Source: Rhizobium sp. R635
Lineage (GTDB): Bacteria; Pseudomonadota; Alphaproteobacteria; Rhizobiales; Rhizobiaceae
Direction: 5' to 3'
NCBI RefSeq assembly: GCF_002211285.1
Contig: NZ_LOKX01000032.1
Location: forward strand, 62,001-126,000
Length of the DNA stretch: 64,000 bases
This document shows, in pieces, positions 52,452-61,506 of the stretch (within the stretch, counting starts at the first letter, position 1; the number at the start of each line of letters is the position of its first letter). The notes below the pieces were generated by a model. The model saw only the letters and a list, made by a program, of their open reading frames with translations. It did no database searches and was not told the origin of the DNA. The translations under genes were made by a program, and so were the position numbers.

Positions 52452-53594
52452 TCAGCCTCCCCTGTCGGATACGGGCTGTATGCCGGCCGCCGTCAGCACG
52501 GCGTTGCGCGCGTGCTGTTCGGGCAGGAGCTCGGCAAGAAGCTCGGAGAAATCCATGCGGCCGCGGCGCACCAGCGTCTCGATCGACATGGAAATGGGTG
52601 AATGGGGCTCCGTGCGGCGGAAATAGCGGGCGACGACGGCCAGAAGCTCGAAGGCTTCTTCCCGCGAACGAATCGTTTCGGCGCTGATGGGCCGCGGGCG
52701 AACGGCCTCGGTCTCTTCGGCGCCGGCGGGGTGCAGCGGTTCGGGGGCATGCGCGGCAGGGGCCTCGGAAGCCGCCACGGAATCTTCTATTCCGGCAAGC
52801 AGCCGGATTGCAGCGGCCGCCTCTTGCAAAACGTTGCGTGTATTCGAACTCGGCGGCGCCTGGTCGCCGCAGTGTTCGTCAAGTATTTCGACCATGCGGT
52901 CGAAAGCGGCGATGCACTCGGTCAGGACGCCGAGATAGGCTGACATTTGCGCGACACCGGCTTCGGCGGCCGCCTGCTGCAATTCCTTGCGCCGTTCGAT
53001 CTCGTTCGGGCGCTGCGAAAGCTGGAAATCCCACAGCGAAAAATGGGCGAACCTCCCGCCCGGGATCAACGATGTCAAACGAATAGCCTGGATCAGCGTT
53101 CCTTCGCCGCCCACACCGTTCAGGCCTGCGAAAGGCGCGAACCGCTCCTCGAAGTCACCGTCCCCGATCGAATGCAGGGTGTCGAAATACTGTTCTAAAA
53201 GCGACGCGGTTGCAACATATACGTCACGCAATCCTGAGAAGCCGTTCAATCTCAGCTGGGCTTCGGCAAGCCAGGCCAATACTTCGATGTCCTTGCTCCT
53301 GGAAGAAAGGATTTGCAATCCAAGATTGCTAACATCGTGCCAAGCAGGTGCAATCGTAATAACTTCACCCGGAGAAATACTACGTTCGGCTGTACGAGCG
53401 GCGTTTCTCGCGTCCTTAATTCTATAGTATATTTCGCGATGCATAGTATTGTTTCGTACGTTTTCTCCGCACGGCCGATCTTTTTCAAGTGGATCTATGA
53501 TTTCTCGGACGTTCACGCTGTTAAATACCTCAAAAATAAGAGCATACTGCGAAGAGCGGGCATTTTGGGCGGCTTGTATTGGATTGTCAACCAT
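52452..53594 (-). CDS. tssA: T6SS cap/baseplate-associated protein TssA (ImpA)
   Basis: A 380-residue TssA. The ImpA_N domain spans about 25-150 (VREIIDPLEKDRPCGENVRN, PAWHDVSNLGLQILSSRSKDIEVLAWLAEA), with a middle helical region and a C-terminal extension ending SPISMSIETLVRRGRMDFSELL. TssA coordinates tail tube/sheath assembly. It is the first gene of the leftward operon. The first 60 codons are notably AT-richer than the rest and no ribosome site precedes the ATG; a GTG near 53516 with GAGG upstream would start at the conserved VNVREII, so the start is uncertain. Confidence 0.9.
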   Translation of the reverse strand: MVDNPIQAAQNARSSQYALIFEVFNSVNVREIIDPLEKDRPCGENVRNNTMHREIYYRIKDARNAARTAERSISPGEVITIAPAWHDVSNLGLQILSSRSKDIEVLAWLAEAQLRLNGFSGLRDVYVATASLLEQYFDTLHSIGDGDFEERFAPFAGLNGVGGEGTLIQAIRLTSLIPGGRFAHFSLWDFQLSQRPNEIERRKELQQAAAEAGVAQMSAYLGVLTECIAAFDRMVEILDEHCGDQAPPSSNTRNVLQEAAAAIRLLAGIEDSVAASEAPAAHAPEPLHPAGAEETEAVRPRPISAETIRSREEAFELLAVVARYFRRTEPHSPISMSIETLVRRGRMDFSELLAELLPEQHARNAVLTAAGIQPVSDRGG

Positions 53595-53746
53595 TTAGGA
53601 ACGATGACGGATTTGTGACGACTTTCCTTATGCTCGCTTTTTTAAATAGAGTCGCTTTTGTTCTGGACAAGGGTTTATGAGCGCCCTAGTTGTTGCTTCG
53701 CATCACGAGAGTGCGCCGAATTTCGACGTATAAACAGGACTTGCGG
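53595..53746. promoter_or_regulatory. Divergent promoter region of the two T6SS operons
   Basis: 152 bp between tssA (leftward) and clpV (rightward). It is AT-rich with a T6 run and two similar GCTCGCTTTTTT / GTCGCTTTTG segments. Both T6SS operons must start here or close by. I could not define -35/-10 boxes with confidence. Confidence 0.5.
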
Positions 53747-56509
53747 ATGTCTCATATCGATCTCAATCGTCTCATTAGAACGCTTGAGCCCAATCTACGT
53801 GTCGGTCTTGAGACAGCGGCATCGCTTGCCGTGCGTCATCAGCATGCCGTCGTCGACATTGCCCACTGGCTTCGCTCGCTTCTTGATATTGCGGGCTTTT
53901 CCGCCGTTTTCGAAGAGCTCGCGGTCTCCTCCGAGACGCTGAGAGCGGAACTCGACGCGGCGATCGCCGACCTTCCGAGGGAAGCCGGCGCCTCGCTTGC
54001 GCTCTCGCCGAACCTGCTTTCCCTCGGCCGGGAGTCCTGGCTGGTTGCATCGCTGCAATGCGGGCGCAACATCGTGCTTCTGGCCGACCTGCTGGCCGCG
54101 CTGATGAACGATTCGGCGCTGCGGGCCGTCATCCGCGGCATTGCCCCCTCCCTGCGCAACCTCGACAGAGCGATGCTCGACAGGTTGCTGGAGAAGGCGG
54201 CGCCCGGCCCGTCGGAACCGCTTTCCGTGCCTGCGGCCGCATCGGGGGACAATGAATTCCTGCGGCTCTACACTCACGACATGACGGCGGACGCGCGCGC
54301 CGGCCGCATCGATCCCGTCATCGGGCGCGACCGCGAACTGCGGCAGTTGATCGATATCCTCATGCGCCGGCGGCAGAACAACCCGATCCTCGTCGGCGAG
54401 GCTGGTGTGGGCAAGACCGCGGTGGCGGAAGCGCTGGCGCTGGAGATCGCCGCCGGCAACGTGCCGGACCGGCTGAAGGACGTGAAACTGCTGCTCCTGG
54501 ATCTGAGCCTGCTGCAGGCCGGCGCCGGCGTCAAAGGCGAATTCGAGCGGCGGCTGCATGGCGTGGTCGATGCGGTGAAGACATCGCCGCAACCGATCAT
54601 CCTGTTCATCGACGAGGCCCATGGGCTGATCGGCGCCGGCGGACAGGCAGGGCAGGGCGATGCGGCCAATATCCTGAAGCCCGCCTTGGCGCGGGGAGAG
54701 CTGCGCACGATCGCGGCGACGACCTGGGGCGAATACAAGCGCTTCATCGAGAAGGATGCGGCCCTGACCCGCCGCTTCCAGACCGTGCATGTCCGCGAGC
54801 CGGATGAAGAGTCCGCGATCCGCATGCTGCGCGGCGTCGCCGAAAGCCTGAAGACCCACCACAAGGTTCGCATCCGCGACGAGGCGATCGTCGCCGCCGT
54901 CCGGCTTTCGGCGCGATATCTGCCCGACCGGCAGTTGCCCGACAAGGCGATCAGCCTGATCGACACGGCCGCCGCCGCGGTCGCGCTTGCGCGCCAGACG
55001 CTGCCGGAGGCGCTGAAATCGCTGACCGAGGAGCGCGATCTTCTGGAAGCCGAATCAAGCTGGCTGGCGCGCGAACCGGAGACGCCGGAAAAGCTCGCCC
55101 GGCTTGAAGAGATCGCGGTCAAGCAGCAGGAGATCGCCTCGGACATCGAGGCGCTCCGGTCGAAATTCGACGAGGAGAACCGGCTCGTCCGGGAGGCCGA
55201 CCGGCTGGAGGAAGTCTTCTCTCCCGACGATGTCGTCGCCCCCCTGGCGCCGGCCGACAGATCAGGCGAAGGCGCGAATGTCGCGCCGTTCCCGCCGCAG
55301 GCCATGACCGCTGAAAGCGCGCGGGCAGCCCTTGCCGTGACGGAACGGTGCCTCGCCGCGGTAACCGACCGGACGCCGCTGCTGCCGCGCGTCGTCGACA
55401 AGGAAGTCGTCGCCGCCGTGGTCGCCCGCTGGACCGGAATTCCGCTCGGCAAGCTGCTCGCCGACCAGATCGAGACCGTCAAGACGCTCGATGCAAGGCT
55501 GAAGGAAAGGGTGCTCGGCCAGGATGCCGCGATCGGGCGGATCGCATCGGCCATGCGCGCGGCCCGCGCCGGGCTTTCCGATCCGCGCCGCCCGCCGGCC
55601 GTCTTCCTGCTCGTCGGCATGTCCGGCACCGGCAAGACCGAGACCGCGCTGTCGCTCGCCGACATGCTCTATGGCGGCAGCCGCTATCTGACGACGATCA
55701 ACATGTCTGAGTTCAAGGAGGAGCATAAGATTTCGATGCTCCTCGGCTCGCCGCCCGGCTATGTCGGTTACGGCGAAGGCGGTGTGCTGACGGAAGCGGT
55801 CAGGCGCAGGCCCTACGGTGTGCTGCTGCTCGACGAGATCGACAAGGCCCATCCCGGCGTTCAGGAAATCTTCTACCAGGTGTTCGACAAGGGAACGCTG
55901 CGCGACGGCGAAGGCCGCGACATCGATTTCAAGAATACCACCATCGTCATGACCGCCAATACCGGTTCGGAGATGATCGCAGCCCTTGCCGCCGATCCCG
56001 AGACCATGCCGGAGGCGGATGCGCTGGAAGCGATGCTGCTGCCGGAGCTGCAGAAGCATTTCAAGCCGGCCTTCCTCGGCCGCACGACGGTGCTGCCCTT
56101 CATGCCGCTTGGCGCCGAGACGCTCTCGGGCATCGTCGATATCCAGATCGGCCGCATCCGCGAGCGGGTCGGCGCCACTTACGGGACGACGCTTTCGCTG
56201 TCGCCCGAAGCGCGCGAGGCGCTGATTTCCCGCGCCCGCACGAGCGAGATGGGCGCCCGCGCGATCGAGGTGATGATCGCGCGCGACCTGCTGCCCGTTC
56301 TGTCGACGTTTTTCCTCGATGCGGTGGCGCAGCAGAAGAAAATTACGGGGATCACCATCGGATACGACGGCCGTCAATTCGGTCTCGATGCCGAAGAGGC
56401 CGCCCCAAAGGAATTCGACACGCCGGGGGTAAACCGGTTGTCGGATGAAGTAGCCCCGAGCCGCAAACGCACTCGGGGAGCAGGAAGAAGAAAGGCAACT
56501 ACGCCTTAG
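53747..56509 (+). CDS. tssH: T6SS sheath-recycling ATPase ClpV (TssH)
   Basis: A 920-residue AAA+ unfoldase of the ClpB/ClpV group that disassembles contracted TssBC sheaths. The N-terminal Clp-N domain is at about 1-150 (RLIRTLEPNLRVGLETAASLA). AAA1 has GEAGVGKT at about 217-224 and LFIDEAHGLIG, a middle coiled-coil follows, and AAA2 has GMSGTGKT near 624 with LLLDEIDKAHP. A basic tail (PSRKRTRGAGRRK) ends the protein. The ATG at 53747 (MSHIDLN) matches the family start. First gene of the rightward operon. Confidence 0.95.
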   Translation: MSHIDLNRLIRTLEPNLRVGLETAASLAVRHQHAVVDIAHWLRSLLDIAGFSAVFEELAVSSETLRAELDAAIADLPREAGASLALSPNLLSLGRESWLVASLQCGRNIVLLADLLAALMNDSALRAVIRGIAPSLRNLDRAMLDRLLEKAAPGPSEPLSVPAAASGDNEFLRLYTHDMTADARAGRIDPVIGRDRELRQLIDILMRRRQNNPILVGEAGVGKTAVAEALALEIAAGNVPDRLKDVKLLLLDLSLLQAGAGVKGEFERRLHGVVDAVKTSPQPIILFIDEAHGLIGAGGQAGQGDAANILKPALARGELRTIAATTWGEYKRFIEKDAALTRRFQTVHVREPDEESAIRMLRGVAESLKTHHKVRIRDEAIVAAVRLSARYLPDRQLPDKAISLIDTAAAAVALARQTLPEALKSLTEERDLLEAESSWLAREPETPEKLARLEEIAVKQQEIASDIEALRSKFDEENRLVREADRLEEVFSPDDVVAPLAPADRSGEGANVAPFPPQAMTAESARAALAVTERCLAAVTDRTPLLPRVVDKEVVAAVVARWTGIPLGKLLADQIETVKTLDARLKERVLGQDAAIGRIASAMRAARAGLSDPRRPPAVFLLVGMSGTGKTETALSLADMLYGGSRYLTTINMSEFKEEHKISMLLGSPPGYVGYGEGGVLTEAVRRRPYGVLLLDEIDKAHPGVQEIFYQVFDKGTLRDGEGRDIDFKNTTIVMTANTGSEMIAALAADPETMPEADALEAMLLPELQKHFKPAFLGRTTVLPFMPLGAETLSGIVDIQIGRIRERVGATYGTTLSLSPEAREALISRARTSEMGARAIEVMIARDLLPVLSTFFLDAVAQQKKITGITIGYDGRQFGLDAEEAAPKEFDTPGVNRLSDEVAPSRKRTRGAGRRKATTP

Positions 56510-56550
56510 ACGCAACTAGGCACTCAACCGCCAACAGGAGAGCTGACAGA

Positions 56551-57027
56551 ATGCCGATTTATCTGCAAATCGACGGTATCCAGGGTGATGCGACCCACGA
56601 GCAGCATCGCAAGTGGATGGACATCGAAGCCATTCACTGGAACGTTTCCCGCAACATGAACACCTCCGCTGGTTCGGCGGCGAACCGCGAAGCTTCCGAG
56701 CCGACCGTTTCGGAAGTGATCCTGACCAAGGTCAGCGACTCCTCGTCGACCAAGCTCTTCCAGGAGGCCTGCTCGGGCCGCACCGGCAAGCGCTCCGTCA
56801 TCCATCTCGTCACCACAGGCAATCCGGGCGACACCTACATCGAATATTCGCTCGAGAACACGCTGATCGCCAGCTACTCGATCGATTCCAACGGTGATCG
56901 CCCGGTCGAGACGATCAAGCTGAACTTCACCAAGATGGAAGTGAAGTATACGCCTTACGACGACAAGCACTCGCCGCAGTCGCCGATGATCGCCTCTTAC
57001 GATCTCGCCACCACGAAGGCCGCCTAA
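56551..57027 (+). CDS. hcp: T6SS inner-tube protein Hcp (TssD)
   Basis: A 158-residue Hcp, the hexameric ring protein stacked in the inner tube and secreted. Family motifs: MPIYLQIDGIQGDATHEQH, WMDIEAIHWNVSR, VSEVILTKVSDSSSTKLFQEA, and the C-terminal LNFTKMEVKYTPYD. An AGGAGAG site precedes the start. It is 41 bp after clpV and followed by a strong hairpin. Confidence 0.96.
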   Translation: MPIYLQIDGIQGDATHEQHRKWMDIEAIHWNVSRNMNTSAGSAANREASEPTVSEVILTKVSDSSSTKLFQEACSGRTGKRSVIHLVTTGNPGDTYIEYSLENTLIASYSIDSNGDRPVETIKLNFTKMEVKYTPYDDKHSPQSPMIASYDLATTKAA

Positions 57028-57037
57028 GTCAACCCAA

Positions 57038-57072
57038 CCTTTCCGGCGTCGGCATCTGCCGGCGCCGGAAGG
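57038..57072 (+). terminator. Hairpin after hcp (possible partial terminator)
   Basis: A near-perfect GC-rich stem-loop (CCTTTCCGGCGTCGGC against GCCGGCGCCGGAAGG, ATCT loop) starts 11 bp after the hcp stop. There is no U-run, so it may act as an mRNA-stabilising or attenuating structure. That would give excess Hcp over the effectors downstream. Confidence 0.5.
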
Positions 57073-57129
57073 CCGCCGGGGCGAGCCCGCGTCGGCAATC
57101 TGAACTCTCTAATTTTTGTGAGCTGGTGG

Positions 57130-57555
57130 ATGAAGTCTTCGCACGGCAATGGCCGTAATTTGCCCAATGCGTGGAAGCGCGATGGCTGGATGGGTCCTGC
57201 CTTGGCCTTTCTGCTGCTTTTCGGCACCACGCCCGTCCAAGCGCAGCAGCCCGATATCTGGCGGATGAACAGCCAGCAGCTCCTGGAAGCGCTCAAGGGC
57301 GATGCCGCACCGGAAATTACCAATCCGGAACTTCGCCGGCAGGTCTCATACGAGCGTGGTGCGGCTTACGTAGCCGGCGTTGCCGATGCGACAGATGGAA
57401 AGACCTGGTGCGTGGAAGGCGGTGTTCTCATTCACGAACTGACGGACCGCGTCTTCAGCCATCTGCAAACACTGGCGCCGGAGACGCTGCAGCAAAACGC
57501 TGCGATCTTCGTGTCCGCAGCGCTCAGCAAATCCTTTCCCTGCAAAGAAAAATGA
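57130..57555 (+). CDS. tai4: Tai4/Rap1a-type immunity protein
   Basis: A 141-residue exported protein of the Rap1a/Tai immunity family. An N-terminal signal (GPALAFLLLFGTTPVQAQ) ends near residue 40. The mature part shows RRQVSYERGAAYVAGVADATDGKTWCVEG and a C-terminal Cys (SFPCKEK) likely to pair with the Cys in TWCVEG. It should neutralise the amidase encoded 13 bp downstream in the periplasm. I use the ATG at 57130; a GTG at 57118 is also in frame. Confidence 0.85.
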   Translation: MKSSHGNGRNLPNAWKRDGWMGPALAFLLLFGTTPVQAQQPDIWRMNSQQLLEALKGDAAPEITNPELRRQVSYERGAAYVAGVADATDGKTWCVEGGVLIHELTDRVFSHLQTLAPETLQQNAAIFVSAALSKSFPCKEK

Positions 57556-57568
57556 TTTTGGAGCCGAC

Positions 57569-58072
57569 ATGATCAACGTAGCCTTTGATACCCTCTACGC
57601 CAATTATCCGAGCAGCGCCACATACCGGCCTAACTATGTCAGCCAGGAGGATCTTTTCCGCGAAATCGGGTGGGACGCGCTTCTGAACAACCCGCTCTAT
57701 GCGAATACCTGCGCGGTGCGTGTCAGCCTCGCTTTGGTGAGGTCCGGTATCAAGATCTCCCCGAAATCCCACAACATCCTCAAAGGCCCGCACGCCAACA
57801 AGGGCTTGGAGGTTTCCATGCGCCGGCTCGCCGATCTCCTGGCGACCACTCTGTATCTCGGCAACTACGAATCCTACACTTCCGCGACGGCGCAATCCGG
57901 TATTGGCGCCCGCAAGGGCGTCGTTGCCTTCAACGGCATACCCGGTTACCGGGGTGGCGGGCATATCGATCTGGTCACCGGGGCTGCCGACGCGGCCCAG
58001 TGCGCCTCTTCCTGCTATTATCAATCACAGTCGATCTGGTTCTGGCCGCTCCTTTCGAGCCGCACGTCCTGA
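57569..58072 (+). CDS. tae4: T6SS amidase effector Tae4
   Basis: A 167-residue NlpC/P60-like DL-endopeptidase of the Tae4 family that cleaves peptidoglycan stem peptides in target cells. The catalytic cysteine is C48 in ANTCAVRVSLAL, a Tae4 signature, and the catalytic histidine is H132 in GGGHIDLVTG. A further Cys pair near the C-terminus (AAQCASSCYY) fits the family. There is no signal peptide, as expected for T6SS cargo. It sits between its immunity gene and vgrG, the same order as the Agrobacterium hcp operon. Confidence 0.92.
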   Translation: MINVAFDTLYANYPSSATYRPNYVSQEDLFREIGWDALLNNPLYANTCAVRVSLALVRSGIKISPKSHNILKGPHANKGLEVSMRRLADLLATTLYLGNYESYTSATAQSGIGARKGVVAFNGIPGYRGGGHIDLVTGAADAAQCASSCYYQSQSIWFWPLLSSRTS

Positions 58073-58088
58073 GGTGTGAGGCCAGCCC

Positions 58089-60350
58089 ATGAACGACCAG
58101 CCCTCTGCCGCCGATTTCATCCAGGCGAACCGCATTCTGAAGATCGTCTCGCCGCTCGGCGAGGACCAGCTTCTGCCGGAGCGCGTGACGATCGAGGAAG
58201 GCATTTCCTCGCTCTTCGAGATCAAGCTTTCGGCGCGCGCCAAGAAGCCCTCCGTCAAGCCGGAGGAACTGATCGGCCGGCTGATGGATGTCTCCGTCGA
58301 GGTGCAACAGGGCGATGGCGAGGGCAGCGTGCGACGCCCCTTCAACGGCCTGGTGACCGAGCTCAACGAAGGCCCGCCGATCACCCGCGGCCTCCGGTCC
58401 TATTCCATGGTGCTCAGGCCGCAGATGTGGCTGTTGTCGCGCCGCTCCGACTGCCGCATCTGGATGGACAAGACCTCGGTCGACATCGTCGAGACCCTGT
58501 TTTCCGAGCACGGCATTCCCGCGCCGGATACCTCGGGCGTCATCACGCCACCGCCGCCGCAGCATTATTCGGTGCAGTGGAACGAGACGGACCTTGCCTA
58601 TCTCACCCGCCGCTTCGAAGAGGACGGCCTGTTCTACTGGTTCTCCCACGAGGACGGCAAACACAAGCTGCATGTCGCCGACGGCGCCCGCTCCTGGCTC
58701 GGCCCGTCGCCGTCGGCGCAGGGCGAGGGCCGGGTTCGCCTGGCGCAGGGATCTGCCGACCGCAACCACATCACCGAATGGAGCCGGCGCTATTCCTACG
58801 TGCCGGGCCAGCGCGCCGGCGCCGACTGGAACTTCGAGACGCCGCGCATGGTGCCGGGCACCATGACCCCGTCGCTCGTGCAGATGCCGGAAGCCACCAA
58901 GCGCGAGCTTTACGAATATCCGGCGCGCATTTCTTCCGTCGCTGAAGCCGAGCGGGCGGAAAAACTCAGGATGCAGGCCTCCGAAGCCGATCACGACCGC
59001 GTCTTCGGCGGCTCGACATCCCGCATTCTGGAGGCCGGGCGCCGCTTCACCCCCTATGAAGTCGCCCATCCCGACCATGCCTATGAGGAGCATGTCGTGA
59101 TCAAGGCGGTCCATACCGTCGTCGATCGCTCCTACGAAACGAACAGCAACGAGCCCGAATATACCAACACCTTCGAGGCGGTGCCGTCGCGCGTGCCGAT
59201 GACGCCGCATCGCGAGACGAAGCGGCCGCGCATCGAAGGCACGCAGGTGGCGATCGTCGCCGGTCCCGCCGGCGAGGAGATCCATCCCGACCAGTACGGC
59301 CGCATCAAGCTGTGGTTCCCCTGGGACCGCAAGGCCAAGAAGGACGGTTCCGACACCTGCTGGGTGCGCGTCAGCCAGGTCTGGGGCGGCGGCACCTGGG
59401 GCGCCCAGGTCATTCCGCGCATCGGCATGGAGGTGATGGTCGCCTTCGTCGACGGTGATCCGGATCGGCCGCTGGTGACAGGCGTCGTCCCCAATCCCTC
59501 CAACACGGTCCCCTACGATCTGCCAGCCAACAAGACGCGCATGGTCATGCGCTCGAACACACATAAGGGCACCGGCTTCAACGAAATGACCTTCGAGGAC
59601 GAAGCCGGCCAGGAAAACATGTTCTTCCATGCGCAGAAGGACCAGACGACGCGCGTACTGAACGACCGCACCAAACGCATCGACCGCCACGAGGTCTCGG
59701 CCATCGGCGCCAACCGCACGGTGGAAGTGGGCGGCAACCAGAAACACGAAGTCGGCGGCTCGATGAACACCGTCGTCGGCGGTACGGGGCCGATGGCGAT
59801 GGCGCTGATGGGAGCGGTCAGCGGTCTCTCCGGGCACACGGCCGGGCTGCTCGCCCAGGCGGGGCAAATTGCCGGCGGCGGCGGTGCCGGGCTTGCGGCC
59901 TTTGCCGGCACGGTTGCATCTTCGGCGCTCGGTTTCCTCGGCGCTGGCGGATTGGGGAGCCGCGAAGGGGTGGTGTCGGGACCATCGCCCAGAGCCGATG
60001 CGGGCACGGCGCTTGCCGGCTCCGGCACGGGTGTCGGCGACGCTGCCTCGGGCCTTTTCCCGCTGCCCGGCATCATGAACACGATCGTCGGCGCTTTCAA
60101 ATCAGACACGATCGGCATTGCGCGGGCCGAGCAGATCGGCATGAGCAAAGTGACCAATGTCGGCCAGACCTCGCTCGAAAGCGTTGGCAAGTTCAAGAAG
60201 ATCGCCGTCGGTGAGGAATTCGTCATCGAATGCGGCGATTCCAAATTCATCATGAAAGCCAATGGCGAAGTGATCATCCTCGGCAAGACGTTCAATTTCG
60301 TCGCGACCGAACATTTCCAGATGCGCGGCAAGCCGATCGATCTGAACTGA
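58089..60350 (+). CDS. vgrG: T6SS spike protein VgrG (TssI) with Ala/Gly-rich insertion
   Basis: A 753-residue trimeric spike. The gp27-like domain runs to about residue 370, followed by the gp5-like OB fold (GRIKLWFPWDRKAKKDGSDTC, VSQVWGGGTWGAQVIPRIGMEVMVAFVDGDPDRPLVTG). Beta-helix repeats follow (NRTVEVGGNQKHEVGG). At about 557-660 an Ala/Gly-rich, partly hydrophobic segment interrupts the repeats, which then resume (SKVTNVGQTSLESVGKFKKI). There is no obvious enzymatic C-terminal extension. It presumably carries the DUF2169/DUF4150 effector encoded next. Confidence 0.95.
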   Translation: MNDQPSAADFIQANRILKIVSPLGEDQLLPERVTIEEGISSLFEIKLSARAKKPSVKPEELIGRLMDVSVEVQQGDGEGSVRRPFNGLVTELNEGPPITRGLRSYSMVLRPQMWLLSRRSDCRIWMDKTSVDIVETLFSEHGIPAPDTSGVITPPPPQHYSVQWNETDLAYLTRRFEEDGLFYWFSHEDGKHKLHVADGARSWLGPSPSAQGEGRVRLAQGSADRNHITEWSRRYSYVPGQRAGADWNFETPRMVPGTMTPSLVQMPEATKRELYEYPARISSVAEAERAEKLRMQASEADHDRVFGGSTSRILEAGRRFTPYEVAHPDHAYEEHVVIKAVHTVVDRSYETNSNEPEYTNTFEAVPSRVPMTPHRETKRPRIEGTQVAIVAGPAGEEIHPDQYGRIKLWFPWDRKAKKDGSDTCWVRVSQVWGGGTWGAQVIPRIGMEVMVAFVDGDPDRPLVTGVVPNPSNTVPYDLPANKTRMVMRSNTHKGTGFNEMTFEDEAGQENMFFHAQKDQTTRVLNDRTKRIDRHEVSAIGANRTVEVGGNQKHEVGGSMNTVVGGTGPMAMALMGAVSGLSGHTAGLLAQAGQIAGGGGAGLAAFAGTVASSALGFLGAGGLGSREGVVSGPSPRADAGTALAGSGTGVGDAASGLFPLPGIMNTIVGAFKSDTIGIARAEQIGMSKVTNVGQTSLESVGKFKKIAVGEEFVIECGDSKFIMKANGEVIILGKTFNFVATEHFQMRGKPIDLN

Positions 60351-60363
60351 GGAGGAAGCGCGC

Positions 60364-61470
60364 TTGGAACTGATCAACCGGCTTCCTTTTCCGGCCATGG
60401 CTTTCCGGCAGTTCGACGCGAACGGCGATTTGGATTGCGTTGTGGCCGTGCGTGGCACGTTCGAACACGTTCAAAACGACAGATTGCGTTTGTGTCGCGA
60501 GCAGGAGGATTTTCAGTGGGAGGACGGCTATGACGGCGATCCCCATAGCAGCCCGCTATTGCGCCAGACGGACCTCACGCCGGAGAAAGTTGGGACCGAC
60601 ATTACGTTTCTGGGCAATGCTTATGCGCCGGGCGGCGTTCCCGCATCCTCATGGCAGGTCGGTCTGCGCGTCGGACAGCTTTCCAAAAGGCTCGAAGTCC
60701 ACGGTCCACGCTTCTGGAAACCCGTCGTTAAGGAAAAGTGGGCGGGCTTTTCGGCGAAGGAAGCCAAGCGCGTGCTGACGGATTGGCAACTGAGCGAAGC
60801 CGAGCCCGCATCCCAGGTGCCGATCTGCTGGAGCAAGGCGTATGGCGGTCAGATCCCCGGCACCGGCGACCCGGAAACCGAGACGCCTGTCGATGTGGAA
60901 GCGCGCAATCCGCTCGGCTGCGGCATCGTCAATCTCGGCATGCCGGCGGATCATGCGCCCGTCGCAGCACCGCAGATCACTTTGCTTGGGGAGAAGCTGA
61001 ACTGGCGCGAGTCGATCGAGCCGCAGGGACTGGGCCTGGTGTCGCCGTGGTGGCGATCTCGCCAGCAATATGCAGGCACCTACGACGATCTCTGGCTCAA
61101 CGAGCGTCATCCACTTCTGCCTGAGGATTTTGACGCACGCTTTTGGCAAAGCGCTCATCCGGATCTCGTTGTTATGCAGCATCTCGGAGGACATGAAGAT
61201 TACGAGCTACGACATCTCCATTCGCGTCATTCCATCGCCGAGGGCCGTTTACCTGATTTGACACTCGGTGTTCATTGCCTTCGCGAGGGAACGGGCGATT
61301 GGCGAGTCTTGAAACTTGACGGACTGCATTTCGATTGGCGTTTCGACGATCGGGTCACGTTGACTTGGCGTATCCGGTTTCCCTTGCCGGAAGCCACAGA
61401 TGCAAAGCTCACCTTAACGCGTGTTCGCTTGGCTGCATCTTCTCCTAACGAACCGGTGGCATCGGCGTGA
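60364..61470 (+). CDS. DUF2169 effector adaptor/chaperone
   Basis: A 368-residue DUF2169 protein (opening LINRLPFPAMAFRQFDANGD; core VGTDITFLGNAYAPGG, RLEVHGPRFW, CWSKAYGG, EARNPLGCG). DUF2169 proteins sit between vgrG and DUF4150/PAAR-type effectors and help load them onto the spike. In Agrobacterium the vgrG2-DUF2169-tde2-tdi2 cluster has the same order. The start is TTG at 60364, supported by GAGGAAG upstream. Cytoplasmic, no signal peptide. Confidence 0.88.
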   Translation: MELINRLPFPAMAFRQFDANGDLDCVVAVRGTFEHVQNDRLRLCREQEDFQWEDGYDGDPHSSPLLRQTDLTPEKVGTDITFLGNAYAPGGVPASSWQVGLRVGQLSKRLEVHGPRFWKPVVKEKWAGFSAKEAKRVLTDWQLSEAEPASQVPICWSKAYGGQIPGTGDPETETPVDVEARNPLGCGIVNLGMPADHAPVAAPQITLLGEKLNWRESIEPQGLGLVSPWWRSRQQYAGTYDDLWLNERHPLLPEDFDARFWQSAHPDLVVMQHLGGHEDYELRHLHSRHSIAEGRLPDLTLGVHCLREGTGDWRVLKLDGLHFDWRFDDRVTLTWRIRFPLPEATDAKLTLTRVRLAASSPNEPVASA

Positions 61471-61506
61471 TCTGCGAGGAGGGCTCTCGTCTGAATCATT
61501 GAGTGG

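Noticed and set aside
49569..52601. Open frame of about 1010 codons antisense to the tssC/tssB genes
   Set aside because: It spans several clear T6SS genes and the gaps between them. It reflects high third-position GC, not a real gene.
57975..59867. Long open frame antisense to vgrG
   Set aside because: VgrG on the plus strand is unambiguous; the antisense translation is His/Arg-rich low-quality sequence typical of shadows.
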